A stretch of DNA of 33,129 bases from Gemmatimonadota bacterium. Its GTDB lineage: Bacteria; Gemmatimonadota; Gemmatimonadetes; Longimicrobiales; Gaopeijiaceae. Positions 1-7,977 of the stretch are shown piece by piece. Position 1 is the first letter of the stretch. Every line of letters begins with the position of its first letter. The notes under the pieces are model-generated. The model was not told the DNA's origin. It worked only from the letters and a program-made list of their open reading frames with translations, and did no database searches. The stretch spans positions 1-33,129 of the forward strand of contig JAHEKN010000023.1 of the NCBI GenBank assembly GCA_024638305.1, in the 5' to 3' direction. The position numbers and the translations under genes are program-made.

Positions 1-136
1 GACGTTCCGCCACCTCGGCCTCCGAAAGCCCCTGATCCGGGTCGGTGCGGAGTCGTTGGACCACCATCGCCCCCGGCAGGGAATGCCAGGGCAGCCCCTC
101 CGCAAGCGATCGCTGGGTTGCTGGTTTCGTGCTCAC
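1..136 (-). CDS. P-type cation-transporting ATPase, N-terminal fragment
   Basis: Only the first 45 codons are in the window; the gene runs off the left edge. Read on the minus strand from a GTG at 136, the product contains WHSLP, then RLRTDPDQGLSEAEVAER. This is the hallmark of the cation-ATPase N-terminal domain that begins Ca2+/Na+/H+-type P-type ATPases (PMCA/SERCA-like). The start is well supported: an in-frame TGA lies roughly 60 bases upstream and no other ATG, GTG or TTG occurs in frame before 136. No clear Shine-Dalgarno is visible. It is divergent from mmsA, sharing 145 bases of control region. The ion cannot be told because the membrane and phosphorylation domains lie outside the window. 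The family call rests on the motif alone. Confidence 0.68.
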   Translation of the reverse strand, partial: MSTKPATQRSLAEGLPWHSLPGAMVVQRLRTDPDQGLSEAEVAER

Positions 137-281
137 TCGGTGCGTCGGACGTTTGGTCTCGTGGGCGTGGACGCGGCCTTGCGCGACGGTGCACGCGCGT
201 GCGACTGGCGGTCAGGAACGGTAAGCTGTCGCTCGACGCGGCGCTGACGCCGGGTCGCACCGTTGGAACCCGAGGGCGAAC
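137..281. promoter_or_regulatory. divergent control region between the cation ATPase and mmsA
   Basis: This 145-base gap separates two divergently transcribed genes, so it should hold both promoters. It contains a perfect 12-base palindrome (GCACGCGCGTGC) at 191-202. I could not find a convincing -35/-10 pair on either strand. A GAGGG ribosome-binding site for mmsA lies at 272-276. Confidence 0.4.
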
Positions 282-1724
282 GTGAAGATTCCGAACTTTC
301 TCGGCGGCGAATGGCGGACACCGTCGGGCGTCGAGCTCCTGCCGGTTCGTGACCCGGCTTCCGGGGAGGCCCTGGCCGAGGTGCCCATGTCGCGCGCTTC
401 CGACGTCGATGACGCCGTTCGCGCCGCCCAGCGCGCTTTTCCGGAGTGGCGCGCCACACCGGCCGTCGAGCGTGCACGGGTACTGTTCCGGCTAAAGGCC
501 CTGCTGGACGAGCACAAGGATGAGCTGGCTCGCCTGCTCACGCGCGAGCACGGGAAGAACGTGGCCGAGACCCGCGGCGAGATCCAGCGCGGTATCGAGA
601 ACGTGGAGCACGCCTGCGGCGTGCCGTCCCTGATGATGGGAGAAACCCTCGAGGACGTGGCCCGCGGGATCGACTGCGAGGCGATCCGTCAGCCGCTCGG
701 TGTCTTCGGCGTCATCACGCCGTACAACTTCCCGGTGATGATTCCCCTCTGGTTTTGGCCGTACGCGGTCGCCACGGGAAACACCGTCGTGCTCAAGCCC
801 AGCGAGCAGGACCCCCTGACCCACCAGAAGGTGGTGGAGCTGGCGAGCCGGGCCGGCCTTCCCCCGGGAGTCCTGAACGTGGTGCACGGGGGACGCGAGG
901 TGGTCGAAGCGATCACCGACCATCCGGCCATCGTCGGGGTGTCGTTCGTGGGGTCCAGTGAGGTCGCCAGAATCGTCTACGCGCGCGCCGGAGCCGCAGG
1001 GAAGCGCGTGCAGGCGCTCGGCGGGGCCAAGAACCACATGATCGTCCTGCCCGACGCCGACCCCCAGGTCGTGCAGGACGCGGTGGTCAGCTCGGTATTC
1101 GGCTCGGCCGGTCAGCGCTGTCTGGCCGGAAGCGTGGTGGTCGGCGTGGGAGAGGCCTACGAGCCCATGCGCGAGCGGCTGCTGACCGGAGCCGCCGCGC
1201 TCAGGATGGGTCACGGGCTCGAGGACGGGGTCGACATGGGCCCGGTGATCTCGGCGCGGCACCGTGAGCGCGTCATCGATTTCATCGACCAGGGCGAGCG
1301 CGAAGGCGCTTCCGTCCTCATGGACGGGCGCGGCGTCCAGGTTCAGGACTATCCCGACGGTCACTGGATCGGGCCCACCGTCCTGGAGGGCGTGCGACCC
1401 GACATGACCGTCGGCCAAGAGGAGATTTTCGGCCCGGTCATGGGACTCACTCGCGTCGAGTCGCTCGAGGACGCGCTCACGCTTCTGGAGGGCAGTCGCT
1501 ACGGCAACGCCACGTCACTGTTCACCACCAGCGGACGCGCCGCCCGGGAGTTTCGCTACCGGGCCGGCATCAGCATGATCGGCATCAACATCGGCGTGGC
1601 AGCGCCCATGGCCTTCTTTCCCTTCGGGGGATCCAAGGGGTCGTTCTTCGGCGACCTGAAGGCACAGGGCAAGGACGGCATCGAGTTCTTCACCGACCGA
1701 CGGGTGGTCATCTCGCGCTGGTGA
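282..1724 (+). CDS. mmsA: CoA-acylating methylmalonate-semialdehyde dehydrogenase
   Basis: 480 residues, the usual length. It oxidises malonate or methylmalonate semialdehyde with NAD+ and CoA to acetyl-CoA or propionyl-CoA plus CO2 in the cytoplasm. The aldehyde-dehydrogenase fold is clear: the cofactor segment ITPYNFPVMIPLWFWP followed by VVLKPSEQDP near residues 145-178, and the catalytic cysteine C280 in GSAGQRCLAGS. The segment LGGAKNHMIVLPDAD replaces the ELGGK general-base motif of ordinary hydrolytic ALDHs. That replacement is characteristic of the CoA-acylating MMSDH class, so the assignment is specific. It starts at GTG 282 behind GAGGG (272-276). It is followed by a class III aminotransferase that could supply its semialdehyde substrate, which points to beta-alanine/3-aminoisobutyrate (pyrimidine) or valine catabolism. 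Confidence 0.93.
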   Translation: MKIPNFLGGEWRTPSGVELLPVRDPASGEALAEVPMSRASDVDDAVRAAQRAFPEWRATPAVERARVLFRLKALLDEHKDELARLLTREHGKNVAETRGEIQRGIENVEHACGVPSLMMGETLEDVARGIDCEAIRQPLGVFGVITPYNFPVMIPLWFWPYAVATGNTVVLKPSEQDPLTHQKVVELASRAGLPPGVLNVVHGGREVVEAITDHPAIVGVSFVGSSEVARIVYARAGAAGKRVQALGGAKNHMIVLPDADPQVVQDAVVSSVFGSAGQRCLAGSVVVGVGEAYEPMRERLLTGAAALRMGHGLEDGVDMGPVISARHRERVIDFIDQGEREGASVLMDGRGVQVQDYPDGHWIGPTVLEGVRPDMTVGQEEIFGPVMGLTRVESLEDALTLLEGSRYGNATSLFTTSGRAAREFRYRAGISMIGINIGVAAPMAFFPFGGSKGSFFGDLKAQGKDGIEFFTDRRVVISRW

Positions 1725-1780
1725 AGCGGCTTCACGACGGACACGCGACCCTTGGCGGGCGCACCGGGAGACCCGAGCCC

Positions 1781-3100
1781 ATGACAGACATCGAATCGAC
1801 GACCACCACGCGCTCGGCGGAGATCATCGCCGATCACCGGGAGCACATCTTTCCCTGCGTGCGGCCCCTTTATGACACCCCCCTGGTCCTCGACGAGGGC
1901 AGCGGGGTCTGGGTGCGCGATGCGGACGGCGGCGAGTACCTGGATCTGTTCTCAGGCATCCTCTCCACGTCCGTCGGCCATTGCCATCCCCGGGTGGTCG
2001 AGGCGGTGACGGACCAGGTCGCTCGTCTGGGACACACCTCCACGCTCTACGTGACCGAGCCCCAGGTGCAGGCGGCGCGGAAGCTCGAGGCCATCGCTCC
2101 ATCCGGGCTGACCCGCACGTTCTTCACCAACTCGGGCACGGAGGCCATCGAGACGGCGCTCCACCTGGCTCAGATCCACACGGGCCGGAGCGAGATCGTT
2201 GCCCTTCGCATGGGCTATCACGGCCGGAGCGCCCTGGCCACCAACGTGACGGCACACGCCGCCTGGCGGCCGCTGGCAACCTCGATCGCCGGGGTCAGTC
2301 ACGCGGTCTCGCCCCATGCGTACCGCTCCCACCTCGGCCACCTCGACGAGGAGGCCATGGCCGAGGCGTTCGCCGAGGACCTGGACGAGGTGATCCGCAC
2401 CACCACCAATGGAGCACCGGCTGCGTTCATCGCCGAGACCATTCAGGGCGTCGCGGGATACGTGGTGCCCCCCCGTGGATACTTCCAGCGCGCGGCGGAG
2501 ATCATCCGAGGGTACGGCGGCGTGCTGATCATCGATGAGGTCCAGGCCGGCTTCGGCCGCTGCGGCGAGCACTGGTTCGGCATCGACCACTACGGCGTCG
2601 AGCCGGACATCATGGTCATGGCCAAGGGGATCGCGAACGGCTTTCCGGCCGCCGCGACCATGGCGCGGGAGGAGATCGCGGCCTCCTGGACCGCCAAGAC
2701 GATCTCGACCTTCGGGGGCAACCCGATCTCGATGGCGGCCTGCAGCGCCACCTTGGATGTCATGCGGGAGGAGGACGTGCCCCGGCGCGCGACCGAGCGC
2801 GGCGGCCAGCTCCGCCGGGCCCTCGAGGCCCTCCAGGAGCGGCACTCGTGGATCGGCGACGTCCGCGGCATGGGCCTCATGCAGGCGCTGGAGCTCGTCC
2901 GCGACCGGGAAACGAAGGAACCGGATCCGGCGCGTGCCAAGGCGCTACTGGAAGCTGCCAAGGCGGAGAATCTGTTGATCGGGATCGGAGGCCACTGGGG
3001 ACAGGTCATCCGCATCGGTCCCTCGTTGCTGGTCACGGAGGACGAGATGGCCGAGGGGATCGTTCGACTGACCCGCGCCTGCGACCGACTCGGCCCATGA
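1781..3100 (+). CDS. class III PLP aminotransferase (beta-alanine/3-aminoisobutyrate or AGXT2-like)
   Basis: 439 residues, a fold-type I omega-aminotransferase. Visible signatures are TFFTNSGTEAIETALHLA (cofactor phosphate loop), GYHGRS, IIDEVQAGFGRCG with the PLP-nitrogen aspartate D252, and the Schiff-base lysine K282 in MVMAKGIANGFP. ATG 1781 was chosen because it follows GGGAG (1766-1770). A GTG at 1721, overlapping the mmsA stop, would add 20 residues without homology-like character. The class includes beta-alanine:pyruvate, 3-aminoisobutyrate:pyruvate, alanine:glyoxylate and GABA aminotransferases. Adjacency to mmsA favours a substrate giving malonate or methylmalonate semialdehyde, such as beta-alanine or 3-aminoisobutyrate. 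That substrate call is inference from context. Confidence 0.88.
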   Translation: MTDIESTTTTRSAEIIADHREHIFPCVRPLYDTPLVLDEGSGVWVRDADGGEYLDLFSGILSTSVGHCHPRVVEAVTDQVARLGHTSTLYVTEPQVQAARKLEAIAPSGLTRTFFTNSGTEAIETALHLAQIHTGRSEIVALRMGYHGRSALATNVTAHAAWRPLATSIAGVSHAVSPHAYRSHLGHLDEEAMAEAFAEDLDEVIRTTTNGAPAAFIAETIQGVAGYVVPPRGYFQRAAEIIRGYGGVLIIDEVQAGFGRCGEHWFGIDHYGVEPDIMVMAKGIANGFPAAATMAREEIAASWTAKTISTFGGNPISMAACSATLDVMREEDVPRRATERGGQLRRALEALQERHSWIGDVRGMGLMQALELVRDRETKEPDPARAKALLEAAKAENLLIGIGGHWGQVIRIGPSLLVTEDEMAEGIVRLTRACDRLGP

Positions 3101-3192
3101 TCCTCGGCATGCCGCTCGACGCCTGGGTCCTGCTGGTCGTAGCGGTCCTGCCCGGCCTGTTGATGGTCGTGGTGGCTAGGAGCCGCCGATGA
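3097..3192 (+). CDS. 31-residue single-span membrane peptide next to a symporter
   Basis: A tiny reading frame of 31 codons. It starts at ATG 3097, overlapping the aminotransferase stop in the arrangement ATGA, and ends with TGA at 3190-3192. The peptide begins MILGMPLDAWVLL, continues as one hydrophobic span of about 20 residues and ends in the basic tail ARSRR. That is a classic positive-inside single-pass topology. Translational coupling by the 4-base overlap and position 66 bases before a sodium:solute symporter suggest a small symporter accessory subunit. Such short one-helix proteins are annotated beside other SSS-family transporters. Against it: no independent ribosome-binding site, and the frame is short enough to occur by chance. 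The length, overlap and membrane character are seen; the role is inferred. Confidence 0.55.
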   Translation: MILGMPLDAWVLLVVAVLPGLLMVVVARSRR

Positions 3193-3258
3193 CGCTGCAA
3201 TCCGCTGGGTCCTTGGGACCGTGGCCGTTCCGCTGCTGACCCGGGCCCGGACACGCTG

Positions 3259-4728
3259 ATGCGCACGACCATCGTTGCCGTCCTGGTCGCCTACCTCCTG
3301 GTTCTGCTGGTCATCGGGTGGTGGGGCGGCCGCGAGTCGGGGAGCATGAAGGGCTACTACGTGGCCGGGAAGAAGCTCCCCTCCTGGGTGATCGCGTTCA
3401 GCTCCAACGCGACCGGGGAGAGCGCCTGGCTGCTGCTGGGGCTGACGGGCATGGGCTACCTGGTCGGCGTCCATGCGTTCTGGGTGATCATGGGCGAGGT
3501 CCTGGGGGTCGCGGCGGCGTGGGTCTGGGTGGCCCGACCATTCAAGGCGTTCACCGATCGCTACGACTCCATCACGGTCCCCGACTATCTGACGGACCGC
3601 TTCCGGGACACGACCAACGCGTTCCGCTGGGTAGGGCTGGTCGTAATCCTGTCGATGGTCACCGCGTACACGGCGGCTCAACTGACGGCGTCGGGAAAAG
3701 CCTTCGACTCGTTCCTCGGCACCGGGTACACGGCCGGTGTCTGGATCGGGGCGGCCGTGGTCCTCTACTACACCACCGTGGGTGGTTTCAAGGCCGTCGC
3801 GTATTCGGACATGCTCCAGGGTGTCCTGATGCTGGGCTGCCTGATCACGATGCCGATCGTGGGAGTCGCAGCGGCCGGGGGCTTCAGCAGCCTCATGGCG
3901 CAGCTCCAAGCTGCCGATCCGGCCCTCCTGCGGCCGATGGGAGAGTACGGACTCACGATTGCGGGCGTGGTGAGCGTGGCAGGATCGATCGGAGTGGGCC
4001 TGGCGTTCCTCGGTGCACCCCAACTGCTCGTGCGTTTCATGTCCGCCCGGGATCAGCGACAGATCCGTGACGGCGGGGCCATCGCGGTGCTCTGCATCAT
4101 CGGATTCGACGTGGGTGCCGTGTTCACGGGCATGGCGGGTCGCGCGCTCTACCCGGGCCTCTTGGACCAGGAGACCATCCTGCCGGCCATGGCGGGAAGT
4201 CTCCTGCCGGGCGTCTTCACGGGTCTCGTCATGGTCACCGTGCTCGCCGCGATCATGTCGACCGCCGACTCGGTGCTGATCCTGGCGTCGTCATCCGTGG
4301 TTCGGGACGTGGTGCAAAAGGTGTTTCGACCGGATCTCGAGGAGCGCGCCTTGTCGGGCCTCGGCAAGCTGGTGACCGTCGTGCTCGGGGGCGTCGCGCT
4401 CGTCCTGGCGCTACGGGACGTGCGGCTCATCTACACGTTCGTCCTGTTCGCCTGGTCGGGGCTGGCGTGCGCGTTCGCTCCCGTGGTCCTCTGCTCTCTG
4501 TTCTGGAAGCGGACCACCCGCGCCGGAGCGTTGGCCGGGATGATCGGCGGCTTCCTGACCAGCGTGGTCTGGGTGCTCGTGCTCAAATCCCGGACCTACG
4601 ATTTGTACGAGATGCTGCCGGGATTCGCGGTGGCTTTCTGCCTAACGATCGGCGTCAGCCTGGCCACGCGGGCCCCAGAGGGCATAGACGAGGACTTTCA
4701 GGCGGTGGCGGACGAACTCCGCCGCTGA
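3259..4728 (+). CDS. sodium:solute symporter (SSS/PutP family)
   Basis: 489 residues with about 13 hydrophobic spans, a full-length inner-membrane Na+-coupled permease of the LeuT-fold SSS family. The N-terminal part carries SMKGYYVAGKKLPSW and the following TM2 segment SSNATGESAWLLLG, equivalent to the PutP pattern. LAAIMSTADSVLILASS in TM8 places S334 and T335 at the sodium-site Ser-Thr of PutP (S340/T341 there). It begins at ATG 3259, with no good Shine-Dalgarno. It lies downstream of mmsA, the aminotransferase and the 31-residue peptide, all on one strand. It is therefore likely to import the substrate of that pathway, such as beta-alanine or another amino acid. Substrate specificity cannot be read from the sequence. 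Confidence 0.9.
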   Translation: MRTTIVAVLVAYLLVLLVIGWWGGRESGSMKGYYVAGKKLPSWVIAFSSNATGESAWLLLGLTGMGYLVGVHAFWVIMGEVLGVAAAWVWVARPFKAFTDRYDSITVPDYLTDRFRDTTNAFRWVGLVVILSMVTAYTAAQLTASGKAFDSFLGTGYTAGVWIGAAVVLYYTTVGGFKAVAYSDMLQGVLMLGCLITMPIVGVAAAGGFSSLMAQLQAADPALLRPMGEYGLTIAGVVSVAGSIGVGLAFLGAPQLLVRFMSARDQRQIRDGGAIAVLCIIGFDVGAVFTGMAGRALYPGLLDQETILPAMAGSLLPGVFTGLVMVTVLAAIMSTADSVLILASSSVVRDVVQKVFRPDLEERALSGLGKLVTVVLGGVALVLALRDVRLIYTFVLFAWSGLACAFAPVVLCSLFWKRTTRAGALAGMIGGFLTSVVWVLVLKSRTYDLYEMLPGFAVAFCLTIGVSLATRAPEGIDEDFQAVADELRR

Positions 4729-4735
4729 CCGCCCC

Positions 4736-5281
4736 TCAGGCCCCGCCCCCCATCGATTCCGTCGTAGCGTGGCCCACGAGGAAACGCCACGCTCCGCCTT
4801 CCCGTACCACCACCGAAGTGATCACGCCCGAGAAGGACAACTCCGGCATTCCCGGTCCGGACATACGCTGGCTGAATCGCATGGTCACGACCACAGCGTC
4901 CCGAGCGAGCGGGGTCACCCTCAGCTCCTCCGTCACGGTCACGATGTCGTCCACCTGCGCAGACAGGCCGCGAAGGCCTTCGCGGATCTCCTCCGCCGAC
5001 TCGTAGGTGCGCCGCCCCACCTCCACCCAGTAGAACTCGGGCGAGCTCGAGTACATGTCGGCGAGGCCCTCCACGTCGAGCGCGCCGGTGCGGGCGCGGT
5101 AGACCTCGAGAAATTCCTCGATCTCGGCGCGCACGGTCGCGACCACGTCCTCGCTCAAGTCTCCACGACCGTCCGGGGCTCCGCTCGACGACACCTGTCC
5201 GCCAGGTGGTCCGCAGGCCGAGATCGAAACGGCAGCGGCGGCGAGCAGCCCGGTACGGACTCTACCGCGCATTATCATCAT
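4736..5281 (-). CDS. lipoprotein with NTF2/SnoaL-like domain
   Basis: 181 residues. The N-terminus MMIMRGRVRTGLLAAAAVSISAC is a lipoprotein signal peptide with lipobox S-I-S-A-C, followed by a Gly/Ser-rich linker. The rest reads as a cone-shaped alpha+beta NTF2-like fold: an amphipathic helix (ATVRAEIEEFLEVYRART), then DVEGLADMYSSSPEFYWVEVGRRTYESAEEIREGL. That is the usual SnoaL/DUF4440-type pattern, ending with WRFLVGHATTE. The start at 5281 follows AGGTGAG (about 5285-5291). An upstream extension to 5443 would run through the end of the GH20 gene and lose the signal peptide. It is the second gene after GH20 with a 26-base gap, so probably cotranscribed. Ligand or enzymatic activity is unknown. 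Confidence 0.75.
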   Translation of the reverse strand: MMIMRGRVRTGLLAAAAVSISACGPPGGQVSSSGAPDGRGDLSEDVVATVRAEIEEFLEVYRARTGALDVEGLADMYSSSPEFYWVEVGRRTYESAEEIREGLRGLSAQVDDIVTVTEELRVTPLARDAVVVTMRFSQRMSGPGMPELSFSGVITSVVVREGGAWRFLVGHATTESMGGGA

Positions 5282-5307
5282 CCGCTCACCTCGCGGTCTC
5301 CAGGGGA

Positions 5308-7020
5308 TCACCGGTGCAGCCCGTTGCTCCAGGGGACTCCCGGCGATCTGCGAAACCGGATCCCCAGTACGTCCCACCGATCCGCCTGCGCTCCGAGGCG
5401 GCTCCGGAAATCCCCCCACGACCGACGCTCGGGAGCGGACCAACCCAGTTCCGCCACGGCGGCGATCCGGGGGAACGCCATGTACTCGAAGTCCGAGAGG
5501 ACCCCCAGTGTCTCCGACCAGATGGGCGCCTCCACGCCGACGATGGACGACTCCGGGATCGACCCGAACACGTCGGCCACCTCCCAGTCGTACGCGGTAC
5601 GGACATCCACGAGCCCGGCCCAGGACAGACCGAGTACGGTGGCCGTGTCGTACTTCATGTCCAGGTAGAGCCGGTCCGCCGGCGACAACACGACCCCGGC
5701 GCCCGCCTCGAGGGCTCGGGCCAGGCCCTCCCGGAGCACCTCGGCCGCCGCCGCCCGGCCCTCGCTGACCTCAGCGCCCGGCCCTGGCCAAAGTGGCCGC
5801 CAAAGCTGGACGATGGAGCCGGATCGCAGGTCGGCTGTCGCGATCTCGTCCCATCCCACCATCCGCTTGCCGTACCTCGTCACGATGTCCTGGACGCGCT
5901 CCACGAAGGCCGTGTACTCGGCCTCCGACAGGGTTTCCACCTCGTCGCCACCCACGTGGAAATACGGACCGGAGGTGAGTCCGGATATCACGCGGATCAC
6001 GTCGTCCAGGAACCGGTAGGTCAGCTCGTTGGCCGTGCACAGCGAGCTGAAGCCCACGGCCGTCCCCGTGAAGAGGTCGGGCGCGACTCCATCGCAGTTG
6101 AGCTCGGGATACGAAGCCAGGGCGGCGTTGGTGTGCCCGGGCACGTCGATCTCGGGGACGATCGTCACGAAGCGCGAGTCGGCGTAAGCCACGAGCTCGG
6201 CGTACTCGGCGGTCGTGTAGTACCCGCCGGGGTGGCCGCCGACCTCGGTCCGGCCGCCGTGCTCGGTGAGGTTCGGCCACTCGGGTATCTCGATCCGCCA
6301 CCCCTGATCGTCCGACAGGTGCAGGTGCAGGCGGTTCATCTTGTACAGAGCCAAGTGATCGATGAAGCGCTTGACGTCGTCGACCGGGAGGAAGTGGCGG
6401 GAGACGTCGAGCATCAGCCCGCGCCACGGAAAACGCGGAGCGTCGCGAATCGTCCCCACCGGCAAGCGGAGCGGGCGCGGATACGCGGCCGTGTACTCCA
6501 CCGACGGCGGCAGCAGATGGCGAAGCGTCTGCACGCCGTAGAAGAGCCCCGTGGCCGTGGCCGCACGCACGGAGACCGCGCTTCGGGACACGTCGATCTC
6601 GTATGCCTCCGCGCCCAGGTCCGTCGAGGCGGGATCGATGTCCAGGTGGACGGCGCCCTCCGAACCCTCGTCGGCTTCCCGAACGGCGGGGGTGGTCTCA
6701 ACCGTGTTCCCGATCAGCGCGGCCAGCCAAACGGCGATTCGCCTGCCCTCCGGGCTTCCGCCGGCAACCTCGATCGGTGTGTCCTCCGTGAGCTCGAAGT
6801 GATCCACGCGGGAGACCTCGGCATGGACGGGGTTAGGGATGATCGTGTGGTCCGGCGCGCGAGCCTCACCCGTGCAAGCGGCTGTCGCGCCCAGCAGGAG
6901 TAAGACCGTCCATACGGCCGATTGGCGAGGGGGGGAGGAAGCGCCCGAGTTCGCCCGCGGGCGCGACCGGCATGCGGCCGCGCGACTACGGAACGCATGT
7001 GGAGGTGATACCTGAAGCAC
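5308..7020 (-). CDS. beta-N-acetylhexosaminidase lipoprotein, glycoside hydrolase family 20
   Basis: 570 residues. GH20 enzymes release terminal beta-linked GlcNAc or GalNAc by substrate-assisted catalysis; this one is predicted to act at the cell surface or in the periplasm. After an Arg-rich start comes a signal segment (WTVLLLLGATAAC) with a lipobox. Then a GH20b domain (IIPNPVHAEV, TGLFYGVQTLRHLLP) leads to the catalytic barrel: RGLMLDVSRHFLP, MNRLHLHLSDDQGWRIEI, VPEIDVPGH, and FHVGGDEV containing the catalytic pair D359-E360. GTG 7020 is the only possible start after an upstream in-frame TAA. The resulting n-region of about 35 residues is unusually long. It is divergent from the DUF4097 gene and followed by an NTF2-like lipoprotein. 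Its likely role is scavenging chitin or peptidoglycan amino sugars. Confidence 0.93.
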   Translation of the reverse strand: MLQVSPPHAFRSRAAACRSRPRANSGASSPPRQSAVWTVLLLLGATAACTGEARAPDHTIIPNPVHAEVSRVDHFELTEDTPIEVAGGSPEGRRIAVWLAALIGNTVETTPAVREADEGSEGAVHLDIDPASTDLGAEAYEIDVSRSAVSVRAATATGLFYGVQTLRHLLPPSVEYTAAYPRPLRLPVGTIRDAPRFPWRGLMLDVSRHFLPVDDVKRFIDHLALYKMNRLHLHLSDDQGWRIEIPEWPNLTEHGGRTEVGGHPGGYYTTAEYAELVAYADSRFVTIVPEIDVPGHTNAALASYPELNCDGVAPDLFTGTAVGFSSLCTANELTYRFLDDVIRVISGLTSGPYFHVGGDEVETLSEAEYTAFVERVQDIVTRYGKRMVGWDEIATADLRSGSIVQLWRPLWPGPGAEVSEGRAAAAEVLREGLARALEAGAGVVLSPADRLYLDMKYDTATVLGLSWAGLVDVRTAYDWEVADVFGSIPESSIVGVEAPIWSETLGVLSDFEYMAFPRIAAVAELGWSAPERRSWGDFRSRLGAQADRWDVLGIRFRRSPGVPWSNGLHR

Positions 7021-7162
7021 GGCCGACTCGGTGCGAGGGGTGGGAGCAAAATCTTAGGGTGACGCGTCGGCCCGAGGCAAAGAGAGTGCGGGCACCTCCC
7101 CGCGAGGCGGCGGTGAAACCAGGAAGCCTCGCGCGGCGTCCTATGTGGAAAGGGAGGAGCAC
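7021..7162. promoter_or_regulatory. divergent control region between GH20 and DUF4097 genes
   Basis: This 142-base gap lies between divergent starts. It contains an 8-base perfect inverted repeat, CGCGAGGC at 7101-7108 and GCCTCGCG at 7126-7133, separated by 17 bases, just upstream of the strong AGGGAGGAG ribosome-binding site (7151-7159). The dyad could be an operator or an mRNA hairpin in the leader of the rightward gene. No convincing -35/-10 pair was identified. Confidence 0.4.
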
Positions 7163-7966
7163 ATGGACATGAGGATCCCCGGGGCATTGGCCCCGATGGT
7201 CGGACTCGCGCTGTTCACCGTCCAGGCCGCGTCGGCGCAGGTGGGCAACCGCTGTTCGGAGCGAATGACGATGGAGCTGCGTTCGCCGGCTTCCGGCGTG
7301 TCGCTCCTGGACGTCTACGCGCAAGCCGGCAGTCTCGAAATCGAGGGCGAGGCTGGCCTCAGCGAGATCCTCGTCGACGCCATCCTGTGCGCCTCGAGCC
7401 CCGATCGAATGGAAGGGCTCGACGTGACGCTCGATCGCGACGGATCGGCCGCCGTGTTGGAGGCGGTCATCCCCGAGCGGAACGGGGGTTGGGGTAGCGG
7501 CTACTCCCTCATTCATCTGGTTGTCCGCGTTCCGCGCGGCATGGCCGCGAGGGTGGCGGACGGCAGCGGCGAGCTCCGGATCGAGGGTGTAGGACCTCTG
7601 GACCTGGGCGACGGTTCGGGCGAAATCGTGCTTCGGGACATCCAGGGCGATCTCACGGTGGACGACGGCTCCGGTGAGATCGAGATCGTCGGTGTGGAGG
7701 GCTCGGTACGGCTGGACGACGGCTCCGGTGCGGTCAGGATCTCTCGCGTGCGAGGGAGCGTCACCCTGGAGGACGGCTCGGGCCAAGTGGCGATCGAGGA
7801 CGTCACCGGAGACGTGATCGTTACGGACAAGGGGTCCGGACAGATCGACGTGAGGAACGTAGGCGGGGATCTTCGAGTGAAGGGCACCCGTCGCGAGCGT
7901 ATCCGCTACGACGCGGTGCGGGGCACCGTCGACTTGCCGCCTGCGAGACGGCGCGGCCGCGGCTGA
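7163..7966 (+). CDS. exported DUF4097-type beta-repeat protein
   Basis: 267 residues. A Sec signal peptide (GALAPMVGLALFTVQAASA, cut before QVG) directs export. After an N-terminal beta domain comes a run of short repeats, each carrying D-G-S-G followed by alternating hydrophobic residues (ELRIEGV, EIVLRDI, EIEIVGV, AVRISRV, QVAIEDV, QIDVRNV). DGSG-type turns start at 7559, 7610, 7664, 7718, 7772 and, as KGSG, 7829. The period is therefore 17-19 residues, mostly 18, as expected for a right-handed beta-solenoid of the DUF4097/DUF2807 adhesin-like kind. ATG 7163 (or 7169) was chosen because of AGGGAGGAG at 7151-7159. The basic tail RRRGRG is odd for a surface protein. The molecular role is unknown; such proteins are often near envelope-stress genes. 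Confidence 0.82.
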   Translation: MDMRIPGALAPMVGLALFTVQAASAQVGNRCSERMTMELRSPASGVSLLDVYAQAGSLEIEGEAGLSEILVDAILCASSPDRMEGLDVTLDRDGSAAVLEAVIPERNGGWGSGYSLIHLVVRVPRGMAARVADGSGELRIEGVGPLDLGDGSGEIVLRDIQGDLTVDDGSGEIEIVGVEGSVRLDDGSGAVRISRVRGSVTLEDGSGQVAIEDVTGDVIVTDKGSGQIDVRNVGGDLRVKGTRRERIRYDAVRGTVDLPPARRRGRG

Positions 7967-7977
7967 CGGAACTGAAC

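Noticed and set aside
5282..5443. Upstream extension of the NTF2-like lipoprotein
   Set aside because: It would overlap the GH20 gene end and hide the lipoprotein signal peptide; a good ribosome-binding site precedes 5281.
5206..6903. 565-codon open frame on the plus strand opposite the GH20 gene
   Set aside because: GH20 on the minus strand has all catalytic motifs; this frame has none.
7559..7840. Possible CRISPR or tandem DNA repeat
   Set aside because: The spacing is 51-57 bases, in frame, with diverged DNA; it is a protein repeat in a coding region.
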